Source: Babylonia areolata
Lineage: Eukaryota; Mollusca; Gastropoda; Neogastropoda; Buccinidae
DNA length: 64,000 nt
Direction of reading: 5' to 3'
NCBI RefSeq assembly: GCF_041734735.1
Contig: NC_134878.1
Coordinates: 42,137,232 to 42,201,231 of the forward strand
Shown: piece after piece, positions 34,801 to 46,440 of the stretch
Layout: every line of letters starts with the position of its first letter
Position numbering within the stretch: position 1 is the first letter of the stretch
Program-made: the position numbers and the translations under genes
The notes under the pieces: model-generated
Databases searched by the model: none
Told to the model about the DNA's origin: nothing
The model's input: only the letters and a program-made list of their open reading frames with translations

Positions 34801-37800
34801 CGACAGAGGTGTGTGTGGGCAGTATTTGAAATTGTGTATGGGGCCGAAACTGCCAAGTGTTAAAACCACTGTGGCTAGTATGTGAAAGACAGCCTACAAG
34901 CGTCAAAGCAAAGATAAGTGATTTTTCTGTGAAGTTGATTAATAATTTGTTATCGCGTTATTGTTTAATGTTGGAATTATTAGTAAATTATTGAGAGGGC
35001 TCAAAACTTGTCATCCCGTTCTTGTTTAGTTGTTGAATTGTTAGTGAATGACAGAGAGGGCCCAGAAGCGGTGCAGCACCGGCTGGGAGCGCGCGCAGTT
35101 TGACCGTTGTAGTTATGTAACCCTTGGCGGACCCATCACGACAGAGGTGTGTGTGGGCAGTATTTGAAATTGTGTATGGGGCCGAAACTGCCAAGTGTTA
35201 AAACCACTGTGGCTAGTATGTGAAAGACAGCCTACAAGCGTCAAAGCAAAGATAAGTGATTTTTCTGTGAAGTTGATTAATAATTTGTTATCGCGTTATT
35301 GTTTAATGTTGGAATTATTAGTAAATTATTGAGAGGGCTCAAAACTTGTCATCCCGTTCTTGTTTAGTTGTTGAATTGTTAGTGAATGACAGAGAGGGCC
35401 CAGAAGCGGTGCAGCACCGGCTGGGAGCGCGCGCAGTTTGACCGTTGTAGTTATGTAACCCTTGGCGGACCCATCACGACAGAGGCGTGTGTGGGCAGTA
35501 TTTGAAATTGTGTATGGGGCCGAAACTGCCAAGTGTTAAAACCACTGTGGCTAGTATGTGAAAGACAGCCTACAAGCGTCAAAGCAAAGATAAGTGATTT
35601 TTCTGTGAAGTTGATTAATAATTTGTTATCGCGTTATTGTTTAATGTTGGAATTATTAGTAAATTATTGAGAGGGCTCAAAACTTGTCATCCCGTTCTTG
35701 TTTAGTTGTTGAATTGTTAGTGAATGACAGAGACGGCCCAGAAGTGGTGTATCACCGGCTGGGAGCGCGCGCAGTTTGACCTTTGTAGTTATGTAACCCT
35801 TGGCGGACCCATCACGACAGAGGTGTGTGTGGGCAGTATTTGAAATTGTGTATGGGGCCGAAACTGCCAAGTGTTAAAACCACTGTGGCTAGTGTGTGAA
35901 AGACAGCCTACAAGCATCAAAGCAAAGGTAAGTGATTTTTCTGTGAAGTTGATTAATAATTTGTTATCGCGTTATTGTTTAATGTTGGAATTATTAGTAA
36001 ATTATTGAGAGGGCTCAAAACTTGTCATCCCGTTCTTGTTTAGTTGCTGAATTGTTAGTGAATGACAGAGAGGGCCCAGAAGCTGTGCAGCACCGGCTGG
36101 GAGCGCGCGCAGTTTGACCGTTGTAGTTATGTAACCCTTGGCGGACCCATCACGACAGAGGTGTGTGTGGGCAGTATTTGAAATTGTGTATGGGGCCGAA
36201 ACTGCCAAGTGTTAAAATCACTGTGGCTAGTATGTGAAAGACAGCCTACAAGCGTCAAAGCAAAGATAAGTGATTTTTCTGTGAAGTTGATTAATAATTT
36301 GTTATCGCGTTATTGTTTAATGTTGGAATTATTAGTAAATTATTGAGAGGGCTCAAAACTTGTCATCCCGTTCTTGTTTAGTTGTTGAATTGTTAGTGAA
36401 TGACAGAGAGGGCCCAGAAGCGGTGCAGCACCGGCTGGGAGCGCGCACAGTTTGACCGTTGTAGTTATGTAACCCTTGGCGGACCCATCACGACAGAGGT
36501 GTGTGTGGGCAGTATTTGAAATTGTGTATGGGGCCGAAACTGCCAAGTGTTAAAACCACTGTGGCTAGTATGTGAAAGACAGCCTACAAGCGTCAAAGCA
36601 AAGATAAGTGATTTTTCTGTGAAGTTGATTAATAATTTGTTATCGCGTTATTGTTTAATGTTGGAATTATTAGTAAATTATTGAGAGGGCTCAAAACTTG
36701 TCATCCCGTTCTTGTTTAGTTGTTGAATTGTTAGTGAATGACAGAGAGGGCCCAGAAGCGGTGCAGCACCGGCTGGGAGCGCGCGCAGTTTGACCGTTGT
36801 AGTTATGTAACCCTTGGCGGACCCATCACGACAGAGGTGTGTGTGGGCAGTATTTGAAATTGTGTATGGGGCCGAAACTGCCAAGTGTTAAAACCACTGT
36901 GGCTAGTATGTGAAAGACAGCCTACAAGCGTCAAAGCAAAGATAAGTGATTTTTCTGTGAAGTTGATTAATAATTTGTTATCGCGTTATTGTTTAATGTT
37001 GGAATTATTAGTAAATTATTGAGAGGGCTCAAAACTTGTCATCCCGTTCTTGTTTAGTTGTTGAATTGTTAGTGAATGACAGAGAGGGCCCAGAAGTGGT
37101 GCAGCACCGGCTGGGAGCGCGCGCAGTTTGACCGTTGTAGTTATGTAACCCTTGGCGGACCCATCACGACAGAGGTGTGTGTGGACAGTATTTGAAATTG
37201 TGTATGGGGCCGAAACTGTCAAGTGTTAAAACCACTGTGGCTAGTATGTGAAAGACAGCCTACAAGCGTCAAAGCAAAGATAAGTGATTTTTCTGTGAAG
37301 TTGATTAATAATTTGTTATCGCGTTATTGTTTAATGTTGGAATTATTAGTAAATTATTGAGAGGGCTCAAAACTTGTCATCCCGTTCTTGTTTAGTTGTT
37401 GAATTGTTAGTGAATGACAGAGAGGGCCCAGAAGCGGTGCAGCACCGGCTGGGAGCGCGCGCAGTTTGACCGTTGTAGTTATGTAACCCTTGGCGGACCC
37501 ATCACGACAGAGGTGTGTGTGGGCAGTATTTGAAATTGTGTATGGGGCCGAAACTGCCAAGTGTTAAAACCACTGTGGCTAGTATGTGAAAGACAGCCTA
37601 CAAGCGTCAAAGCAAAGATAAGTGATTTTTCTGTGAAGTTGATTAATAATTTGTTATCGCGTTATTGTTTAATGTTGGAATTATTAGTAAATTATTGAGA
37701 GGGCTCAAAACTTGTCATCCCGTTCTTGTTTAGTTGTTGAATTGTTAGTGAATGACAGAGAGGGCCCAGAAGCGGTGCAGCACCGGCTGGGAGCGCGCGC

Positions 37801-39337
37801 AGTTTGACCGTTGTAGTTATGTAACCCTTGGCGGACCCATCACGACAGAGGTGTGTGTGGGCAGTATTTGAAATTGTGTATGGGGCCGAAACTGCCAAGT
37901 GTTAAAACCACTGTGGCTAGTATGTGAAAGACAGCCTACAAGCGTCAAAGCAAAGATAAGTGATTTTTCTGTGAAGTTGATTAATAATTTGTTATCGCGT
38001 TATTGTTTAATGTTGGAATTATTAGTAAATTATTGAGAGGGCTCAAAACTTGTCATCCCGTTCTTGTTTAGTTGTTGAATTGTTAGTGAATGACAGAGAG
38101 GGCCCAGAAGCGGTGCAGCACCGGCTGGGAGCGCGCGCAGTTTGACCGTTGTAGTTATGTAACCCTTGGCGGACCCATCACGACAGAGGTGTGTGTGGGC
38201 AGTATTTGAAATTGTGTATGGGGCCGAAACTGCCAAGTGTTAAAACCACTGTGGCTAGTATGTGAAAGACAGCCTACAAGCGTCAAAGCAAAGATAAGTG
38301 ATTTTTCTGTGAAGTTGATTAATAATTTGTTATCGCGTTATTGTTTAATGTTGGAATTATTAGTAAATTATTGAGAGGGCTCAAAACTTGTCATCCCGTT
38401 CTTGTTTAGTTGTTGAATTGTTAGTGAATGACAGAGAGGGCCCAGAAGCGGTGCAGCACCGGCTGGGAGCGCGCGCAGTTTGACCGTTGTAGTTATGTAA
38501 CCCTTGGCGGACCCATCACGACAGAGGTGTGTGTGGGCAGTATTTGAAATTGTGTATGGGGCCGAAACTGCCAAGTGTTAAAACCACTGTGGCTAGTATG
38601 TGAAAGACAGCCTACAAGCGTCAAAGCAAAGATAAGTGATTTTTCTGTGAAGTTGATTAATAATTTGTTATCGCGTTATTGTTTAATGTTGGAATTATTA
38701 GTAAATTATTGAGAGGGCTCAAAACTTGTCATCCCGTTCTTGTTTAGTTGTTGAATTGTTAGTGAATGACAGAGAGGGCCCAGAAGCTGTGCAGCACCGG
38801 CTGGGAGCGCGCGCAGTTTGACCGTTGTAGTTATGTAACCCTTGGCGGACCCATCACGACAGAGGTGTGTGTGGGCAGTATTTGAAATTGTGTATGGGGC
38901 CGAAACTGCCAAGTGTTAAAACCACTGTGGCTAGTATGTGAAAGACAGCCTACAAGCGTCAAAGCAAAGATAAGTGATTTTTCTGTGAAGTTGATTAATA
39001 ATTTGTTATCGCGTTATTGTTTAATGTTGGAATTATTAGTAAATTATTGAGAGGGCTCAAAACTTGTCATCCCGTTCTTGTTTAGTTGTTGAATTGTTAG
39101 TGAATGACAGAGACGGCCCAGAAGTGGTGCAGCACCGGCTGGGAGCGCGCACAGTTTGACCGTTGTAGTTATGTAACCCTTGGCGGACCCATCACGACAG
39201 AGGTGTGTGTGGGCAGTATTTGAAATTGTGTATGGGGCCGAAACTGCCAAGTGTTAAAACCACTGTGGCTAGTATGTGAAAGACAGCCTACAAGTGTCAA
39301 AGCAAAGATAAGTGATTTTTCTGTGAAGTTCATTAAT
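22801..39337 (+). repeat. 338-bp satellite array, right block (~49 monomers, into gap)
   Basis: It begins with the right target duplication of element 2. The two monomers spanning 22822-23496 are together 2 bp short, then 46 consecutive steps of exactly 338 bp run from 23496 to 39044. Monomers are practically identical up to about 35300, after which private and shared substitutions appear (35664, 36002, 36340, 37016, 38706, 39044). The array stops in mid-monomer at the assembly gap, so the true length is unknown and may be collapsed or truncated. Confidence 0.97.
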
Positions 39338-39437
39338 NNNNNNNNNNNNNNNNNNNNNNNNNNNNNNNNNNNNNNNNNNNNNNNNNNNNNNNNNNNNNNN
39401 NNNNNNNNNNNNNNNNNNNNNNNNNNNNNNNNNNNNN
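39338..39437. other. Assembly gap (100 N)
   Basis: Exactly 100 N, the usual placeholder for a gap of unknown size, placed where the satellite stops. Sequence order across it is from scaffolding and not read through. Confidence 0.99.
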
Positions 39438-40147
39438 AAAAACAACACATGAATGGACAAACAGAAGAAAAGTAATAATAATAATTTAAAAAAAGAAAGA
39501 AAAATAGGTTGATTTTTTTTCTTTTAAAGAATGAACCTGTGGAATAGAATGACAGCAAAGCATATTGGGACAATCACAATTTTTAAAAAATTGTTGTGAC
39601 CTTTACCTTAACCTTGAATTCCGAAAGTGTTGGTATTCAAGCCATCACCGATAACTTGAACCAATTATTCTAATGATACTAAAAACGAAAAACACCAACA
39701 TTTTTTCTGTTGACTTTGAACTGAGACCTTGACTTTGGATGGTTTTGTTTCCTTGACCAATCACTATACCAAGTTTTATAGACACACCAGACCTCTTTTG
39801 TGCTATTTATTACATGCCATGTGACCTTGACCTTGACCTACATTTCCATATGAACGTCACCACGGCCAGTCGCGATACAAAGTTGAGTATCGGACATCAG
39901 TTCTGTCAAGCCTTTTCCATTTTGCTAAATAATGGCCTTCACCTCTCACCCCACTTACCACAAAAAAGGGAATGACCTGGTAAAATATGTCATACATATA
40001 ATCCTACCAAGTTGGGTCCCTGCCCCCACGAAGTTGTAGAGAGAATTCCAACCTTAGAAGTTTTAACATGGACACACAAAACACACTTGCACAAACGTAA
40101 TGCCCATCAGGGCAGTGAGTTTATCTTCAGTGTCTAGGGATCAGCAT
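39438..40147. repeat. Degenerate repeat rich in TGACCTTGACCT
   Basis: From about 39590 to 39850 there are many GACCTT and TGACCT words, with a triple block TGACCTTGACCTTGACC at about 39822-39840. No gene is seen. The sequence reads like an old dispersed repeat. Its reverse complement presents tandem AGGTCA half-sites. Confidence 0.5.
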
Positions 40148-40449
40148 AGAAGTGATAGCCTAGAGGTAACGCGTCCGCCAAGGAAGCGAGAGAATCTGAG
40201 CGCGCTGGTTCGATTCACGGCTCAGCCGCCGATAATTTCTTCCCCTCCACTAGACCTTGAGTGGTGGTCTGGACGCTAGTCATTCGGATGAGACGATAAA
40301 CCGAAGTCCCGTGTGCAGCATACACTTAGCGCACGTGAAAGAACCCACGGCAACAAAAAGGTTGTCCCTGGCAAAATTCTGTAGAAAAATCCACCTCGAT
40401 GGGAAAAACAAATAAAACTGCACGCAGGAAAAAAAAAAAAAAAAAAAAA
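40148..40449 (+). mobile_element. tRNA-derived SINE with A tail (block A)
   Basis: A-box-like TAGCCTAGAGG (40157-40167) and B-box GGTTCGATTC (40207-40216) mark a tRNA-type head with a pol III promoter. The ~200-bp body contains GATGAGACGATAAACCG, GTGCAGCATACACTTAGCGC and GAAAGAACCCACGGCAAC, and ends in ~21 A. A reverse copy at 41470-41736 confirms the unit. It encodes no protein and would depend on a LINE for copying. Confidence 0.85.
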
Positions 40450-40545
40450 GGGTGGCGCTGTAGTGTAGCGACGCGCTCTCCCTGGGGACAGCAGCCCGAA
40501 TATCACACAGAGAAATGTTGTGATAAAAAGAAATACAAAATATAA
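40450..40545 (+). mobile_element. SINE-like block B
   Basis: A 96-bp unit beginning GGGTGGCGCTGTAGTGTAGC and ending in GATAAAAAGAAATAC. It recurs at 43025-43128 and, reversed and more diverged, at 41364-41451. TAGTGTAGCG and CCCGAATNTCAC resemble weak A and B boxes, so it may be a second tRNA-derived SINE. Confidence 0.7.
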
Positions 40546-41363
40546 ATAGGAAGGCAGGGCCAACCTGCTGTCGCTACTAACTTCCCCCAAATGAGGAAAA
40601 TGAGTCAAGTGCCTTTCCCAAGGACACACGTACCAATGCAAAACGTGGCCCTGAACTCTTTCAGTACTGGTAATCACTGGACCCACACAGTCCAACACCT
40701 ATCCGATTCAGCCATGGATCGTCTGTGGCCATAATAGAGCTTATTAGGATTTTTTTTTTTCTTTTTAAGAAAAAAATTCCAATGGATACTGGGCACAGGC
40801 TTGTGTGCTACAGTGGTGGGACAAACTTTGAAATGTAAGTTACTATATGTCATTTGATGAAAATCTTCCCCTTTACTGTTTCCAGTCTGTGTGTGTGTGT
40901 GTGTGTGTGTGTGGCTGGCTGGGTTTAGTGTTGACTGTTCTGGACCAGTATTGTTCGCTTGGTTGAACATTTTGTAGTTTCATCAGTCTGCCTTGATTCA
41001 TTTGTACTGAGATGCTGCAGAACTTACAGATGTCAAAGAGAACATTTTGTTATGATCTGCTCGAATTTCAGCTCAAAATCCACACACACTGAGAGAAAGA
41101 GAGAATGAGAGAAACAGAGAAGGATTTGGATGGATTTATGTTTTCAAGACTGAGAGAAAGCCAGGCGGATTTTTTTTTTTTAAGGCAGTTAATTGTTTAT
41201 ATCATATTTAACTTTACGGTGGAACTGATGTTTTTGTGTTAATTTGAATTAGAGTCTAGATGCTTCGTTTCAGTACAAAGATCAAAGTTGAATTTCACCG
41301 AGGTAACTGATGTTTATTTTTGTTTTACAGCTTGACACTGTTTTACATTGCATTGTATTGTAT
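40546..41363. other. No gene; possible old SINE remnant and (TG)n
   Basis: At 40560-40700 the words AAGTGCCTTTCCCAAGGACAC and a following degenerate tRNA-like stretch look like an old SINE remnant. A (GT)n run lies at 40889-40913. The rest is unique. Confidence 0.4.
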
Positions 41364-41736
41364 TACTCTTTTCCTCACAACATATTTCTCTGTGTGAAAT
41401 GCGTGCTCTTTTCAGGGAGAGCGCTTCATTGCAATGAAAGCACCACCCCCCACCTTTTATTTTTTCTGTCAGCAGGTGTTTATTTTCCAAAGTAGATTTT
41501 TCTACGGAATTTTACCAGGGACAACCCTTTCGTTAGCATTGGTTCTTTTACGTCCACAAAGTGCATGTTGCTCACATGACCTCAGTTTATTGTCTCATCT
41601 GAATGACTAGTGTCCAGACCACCACTCGAGGTCTAGAAAAAGGGGGGGGGGGAGAGAGAATGGTGTGTGAATCGAACCAATGCGCTCAGATTCTCTCGCT
41701 TCCAAAGCGGATGTCTTACCTCTAGGTCAACACTCC
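41364..41736 (-). mobile_element. Reverse-oriented SINE: block A followed by block B
   Basis: On the minus strand a copy of block A (41736 to about 41470, A box near 41717-41731, B box near 41675-41686) is followed by a diverged block B (41451 to 41364). The order A then B is the same as at 40148-40545 but on the other strand, so the two loci form an inverted pair about 0.8 kb apart. Confidence 0.75.
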
Positions 41737-43024
41737 ATATTGACTTCACTACCGTATTTGTTCAATATACAAAACAAGTGTATATGCAAATGTGTGCATG
41801 TGTACTGGTGGATGTGTATTTTGTCTGCATGTGTGCACACAAACATGTAATTCTTTTTTTTTTTTTTTTTTTTTTTTTAGATACAAATATAGTGGAAATG
41901 TGTTTCTGTTGGGTTTAATTTGTTATAGCTCCGTTGTGTAGTTTTCGTTGTAATGTACGCCAAATTTTACTGTTCTGCTAATAGCCTGTATTTATCAAGA
42001 CTTTGCACACTTTGTTTTACTGAGATAATTCAGCCATTTTGATTCCGATTCCATGTGTATATGCACGTAAGTTTGTTGATTTGGATGGCTATTCATAGAC
42101 ATTATGCAGTATGTGATAATGCCTTTGCACAAATCAATCTCTGAACAAAATCTGCTGGCAATACATGATCACAAATTGTCATTGTGATCAGACCAATAGC
42201 TGAATATGAATAGAAGACACTACTTCACTACTTCTGAGTGTGGAACACAATAGCTTTTCTGTGTCTCGAGTTCAAAGCATTGTTTAAGATGAGTGCATTC
42301 AGATGGATGGCCCATTAGAACTTTGCTGTTCCAGTCTGATATTGCAGCAAAGAAACATCCATACGAAGCAGAAGACATTCCTATTTCAGTTAAAATGATA
42401 AAATGACTGCATTTAATGAGTGTGTCAGCATGTCAGAAAACAATGCTAGTTTAGTGAATAAGAAATAAAAATGTAAAAGTAACCTGACTTTGGAAATGTT
42501 TTTTGCTTCTTTATTTTTTTGTGCTCTTCTAAGAAACACATTATCAAAAGATTTTAAATGAGTGGAAAAAACTGATTTCTAAGGTACATTTCCTGTCAAC
42601 AAAATGAATCTGTGAAAGTTCACAACAGACACACACATATACAGGCAAATGAAACACATGGTTAAACACACATGAGAGTCAAAAATCGGTAACATCAGAT
42701 TGCTTTTACCTGGTCAATGCATCGTAAGATAACATCTGACATAATCTTTTGTCTGGAGAGAAAAGTTAACTCACTGTTCAAACTTCAAAGCATTTTCCTT
42801 CACACTCACACTCCTGAAACAGTAAAAACACCCCACTCCAAGCAAAACATCTCCCATTTGGGTTCAGTCCAAAATGTTTCTGATAAGACAAAAATTACAC
42901 GGTACATGCATTTCTTGACATGTACAACCACACATACTGGACAGGACTGGGAAACGGTGGAGAAAATTTGCAATGTTTTTCAGCAACAACACATCTTAGT
43001 TGAAATTACCTTTTTCCCCCCCCA
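41737..43024. other. No gene recognised
   Basis: A/T-rich unique DNA with a T run at 41853-41878. Short open frames here show no domain and no family resemblance. Confidence 0.5.
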
Positions 43025-43128
43025 CATGGGTGGCACTGTAGTGTAGCGACGCACTCTCCCTGGGGAGAGCAGCCTGAATTTCACACAGAGAAATCTGTTC
43101 TGATAAAAAGAAATACAAATATAAATTA
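43025..43128 (+). mobile_element. SINE-like block B, second plus-strand copy
   Basis: Near-identical to 40450-40545 (GGGTGGCACTGTAGTGTAGC...GAAATACAAATATAAA) but without block A in front of it, so block B can exist on its own. Confidence 0.75.
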
Positions 43129-43250
43129 ACGCTTAAAAAAAAAGAAAGAAAGAAAAGTGAAAACAAGCAAAAACTCCCCAGTCAAAGACTTTGGTGAGGT
43201 TTCTGAGGCATCATGAGTCGAGTTGAAGGAAGAGATATTTATGAAACCAG

Positions 43251-43303
43251 TTTTTGACTCACTTGTGTAAACAAAGTGAGTATGTTTTAACCCGGTGTTC
43301 AGT

Positions 43304-43346
<43 letters not shown>

Positions 43347-43867
43347 GTGGTAAACTTTAACATTGACATTTTCTCTGCAAATACTTTGTCAGTTGACACC
43401 AAATTAGGCATAAAAATAGGAAAAATTCAGTTCTTTCTAGTCATCTTGTTTAAAATAATATTGCACCTCTGGGATGGTCACAAAAAAATAAAAAATGAAG
43501 CCTAATTATATGCAAACTGCATTTACTGTTATATTTATATTTTTTGTATTCTCTAAACTTGGCACTTTGATCTGATATTCTGATCCAACAACAAGAGCAG
43601 TCATTATTATCATTTTTTGTTCAACCAGTAACTTCTTTTGCTATGCATGGAAGTTTTATTTATTTTGCAAACGTTTTGGTGCAGGTAGTAAAAAAAGGGA
43701 AATTACTCTGTAATTAATGCCAGGGGACTTAATTCGCTTTAAACTGATCTTTCTCATCTTAAACATTACATTTTGAAATTATACTCAATACATAAAAAGC
43801 TTGGATTTTTTTTGATTTTTTTTTAAGTGTATCACAAGTGAGTCTTGAAGGCCTTGCCTCTCTTGTT
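43251..43867. mobile_element. Short form of the 2211-3891 element
   Basis: 617 bp sharing the left ~550 bp and right ~60 bp of the long copy, including the inverted terminal words at 43256-43267 and 43833-43844 and the internal (TG)n. The ~1.05 kb middle segment is missing, as expected for an internal-deletion derivative of a family moved in trans. Confidence 0.7.
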
Positions 43868-46429
43868 TGTTTTGTTTTATTTACCTGACCTGTCCATTAT
43901 GTTAAACACCCACAAACAACTAAATGTACCCAATAAGCTCAGTTCTTTGATCCAGAAGCCTCAAAAGATTGTATAACAGAAAAATACAGTTTTTTCCCCA
44001 AAAAACTGAAAAAGCACCTTGACTGAAAAACAGCAAACAAATGAAAACACACAAAAAAACATATACACATACATTGTTCTCAAAAAGACAAACAGCAGAG
44101 CAACACAACACAGAAGGCATTGTTACACAAATTAACTGCAGTGCAATTCTGGACCCACCCAGGAATGGGGAAAGATGGAGGAAGTGGAAGAGACCCCACA
44201 AAAAGTGTTACGAAGCATCATTATCAGCCTCACTATCAAACAAATACAACCACATTTTATGTGCATACGTCTTTATAATATCAATCAAAAATCAATGGCT
44301 CTTTTGGTCACACACAAGAAAAATACAATCACACATTTTATTTGCTATTTTTTTTCTCTTCTTTATAAATTGAGCAAGTAAACTTTACCTGCATTTGGTC
44401 ACAAAATAAGATCACATTTTGTTTGCAGATGTTGATCCCCTGAGATCAGTTTTATGCTCCATTATTTTACTGGTTGAGAAGGAAAAGAAGGCTCGTCAAG
44501 AAAGGAAGATCAAGATAAATATAAAATATATAAACACAAAAAGATGTTGACGACGATGCAGCAGCAGTGTGTGTCAACAGTGATATAAGGCACAGAACAG
44601 AACAGAAACAAATGTAGAAGATGCTGAAAACATTTGTGTCACAGGTGAGGTGGATCCTCATTAGACTCCATCTCTGTGGTAAATGGCAAAGCTGCACCAA
44701 CAAACTAAATAAAAATCTTCACAACTCAAGCCATAGTATAAACATCTTGACACAGATTTAAAAAAGAAAAAGATGGCTGAATAAAATTTCCGCATTGATA
44801 TACACTTGATGAATGGACAGGTGATCATTATTTCGCCACGGCTCTGCCACAGAGTGCTGTCAAAAATTGCCCAATTTCTATCCTGAAATATTTTGCTATT
44901 CTAACCATTTTACCAAACTTCTGTGGTTTGATTTATTTCATAAAACTGCTGGAGACAATGTTTGTGACATAATGATGGTTTGATACAACTCAAAAACATA
45001 GTCAAATTGTACAATTAAAACGACTATGCTGTTGAAGGTTCTTGGTTCTAGAAGTCCTGTCTTTTGTGCTCTCCCTGATCAGATCTGCTTCCAGGCAGGG
45101 GTGAACTCAGGTGGAGAACTGTTCCATTGTTTGTTTTTTCATCTTGTGGCAGACTAAGCATCTGCCTGGTTGTAAATCACTACTGGTGACCAACATTACC
45201 CTTTTGCAAGGGATTTTGTTGGTCATTTTATAATCAAACCACGTAATCCAGGTATTCCTGTGTGAAACACACACACAGACACACACAACAACAGAAAATC
45301 AGAACTGAATCATACTTCTGCACTCATTTGAAAGAGGGAACAGCATCACACACAATCACACACTAGCAACAGCAAACACTCACATTCATAAAGAAACAAA
45401 AACTGCCCCAGTGAAATCATAATGGCACATCCTGTACACATAATACTGTTGGTAGTTAAACACAACAGGCTGACAAATCAACAAACTCCATCCTCTGCCA
45501 AAAGACAATGCTGATGAGAACACTTCAAGGTAACACACAACCAAAGCAAGTTAGCAACAAACCCGGATTTGCTTTATGATCACTAAAAAAACCCAAACAA
45601 ACAAACAAAAAACAAAACAAAAAAAACAACAACCCCCCCCCCCCCCCCCCCCCCCCCCGTCTTCTCAAGACAAGCTGCTTTCTGTTCTTGAAAATGTCAT
45701 GTTGCCAGCTTTTTTTTTTTCATAATCCTGTACAGGAATGCAACAAAGGAGGGTGCAGAATAAACAACAAAAAAACAATACAAAATGCTCCTTTTTTTTT
45801 TTTTTTTTTTAACAATTAAGTACAGCATATGCACAAAATTGCCAAGCGCCCCATGCATGCTCAAACATTTCAAAGTGCTCCTCACAGCACACCAACCAAC
45901 ACATATTTACAAGACCAAGTTTTCTTTTCTCTTCTTTTTTTTTTTTTAAACCATTGTGCATCCAAAGTACCCCTTCTCAATCACTCGGCACACAAATATC
46001 ATCTTCTCTCTCTCCCAAGGGGCAGCAATGTTTGTGGTTTATACACTAAATGCAGTCACATTTCACACCCAAGTATCATAATACAACTTCCACTCATATA
46101 ATGAGCACGACTTGTTATCGGTGGCATCAAACACACACACAAACATCCAACAAAGCCACAACTGTCATCAAATCACACAAGCAGCCTTTGAATTATTAAA
46201 AAAACAGAAGAAAAAAGCTTGAACAAAAGTCAAATATCCATTATCATATATTGTGCTCAACAAGTCACAGTAAATTCCACAACCATGTATCTAAATTTTC
46301 ATTTCTTCTCCTATCGTCTACAAAAGCTGATGATTTTTGAAAGAAAAGAAAAGAAAAAAGAACAAAGAATGTAAAACAAAACATATGCTGGTATAAAGGA
46401 AAAAACAAAACATAAACATCATGATTTTT
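43868..46429. other. No gene recognised; A/T-rich, low complexity
   Basis: About 2.5 kb with CA-rich patches, a C run of ~22 at 45636-45658 and several A or T runs. Open frames here have no domain. It lies 3' of the minus-strand kinesin gene, but I see nothing that ties it to that transcript. Confidence 0.45.
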
Positions 46430-46440
46430 ATCCCCAAGAT

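Noticed and set aside
8198-39250. A 68-residue minus-strand ORF (MAVSAPYT...) repeated about 65 times as a possible multicopy gene family
   Set aside because: It recurs only because the satellite monomer is homogenised. Single-base indels in some copies shift it freely, there is no domain or signal peptide, and no selection signature can be seen.
8133-39337. CRISPR-like array
   Set aside because: The whole 338-bp unit is repeated with no variable spacers between short repeats; this is a eukaryotic satellite.
40148-40449. Functional tRNA gene at the SINE head
   Set aside because: A and B boxes are present but no cloverleaf closes properly, and the unit continues into a SINE body with an A tail.
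44630-44660. Possible splice donor CAGGTGAGG on the plus strand
   Set aside because: No coding sequence in any frame leads into it and no partner acceptor with coding potential was found.
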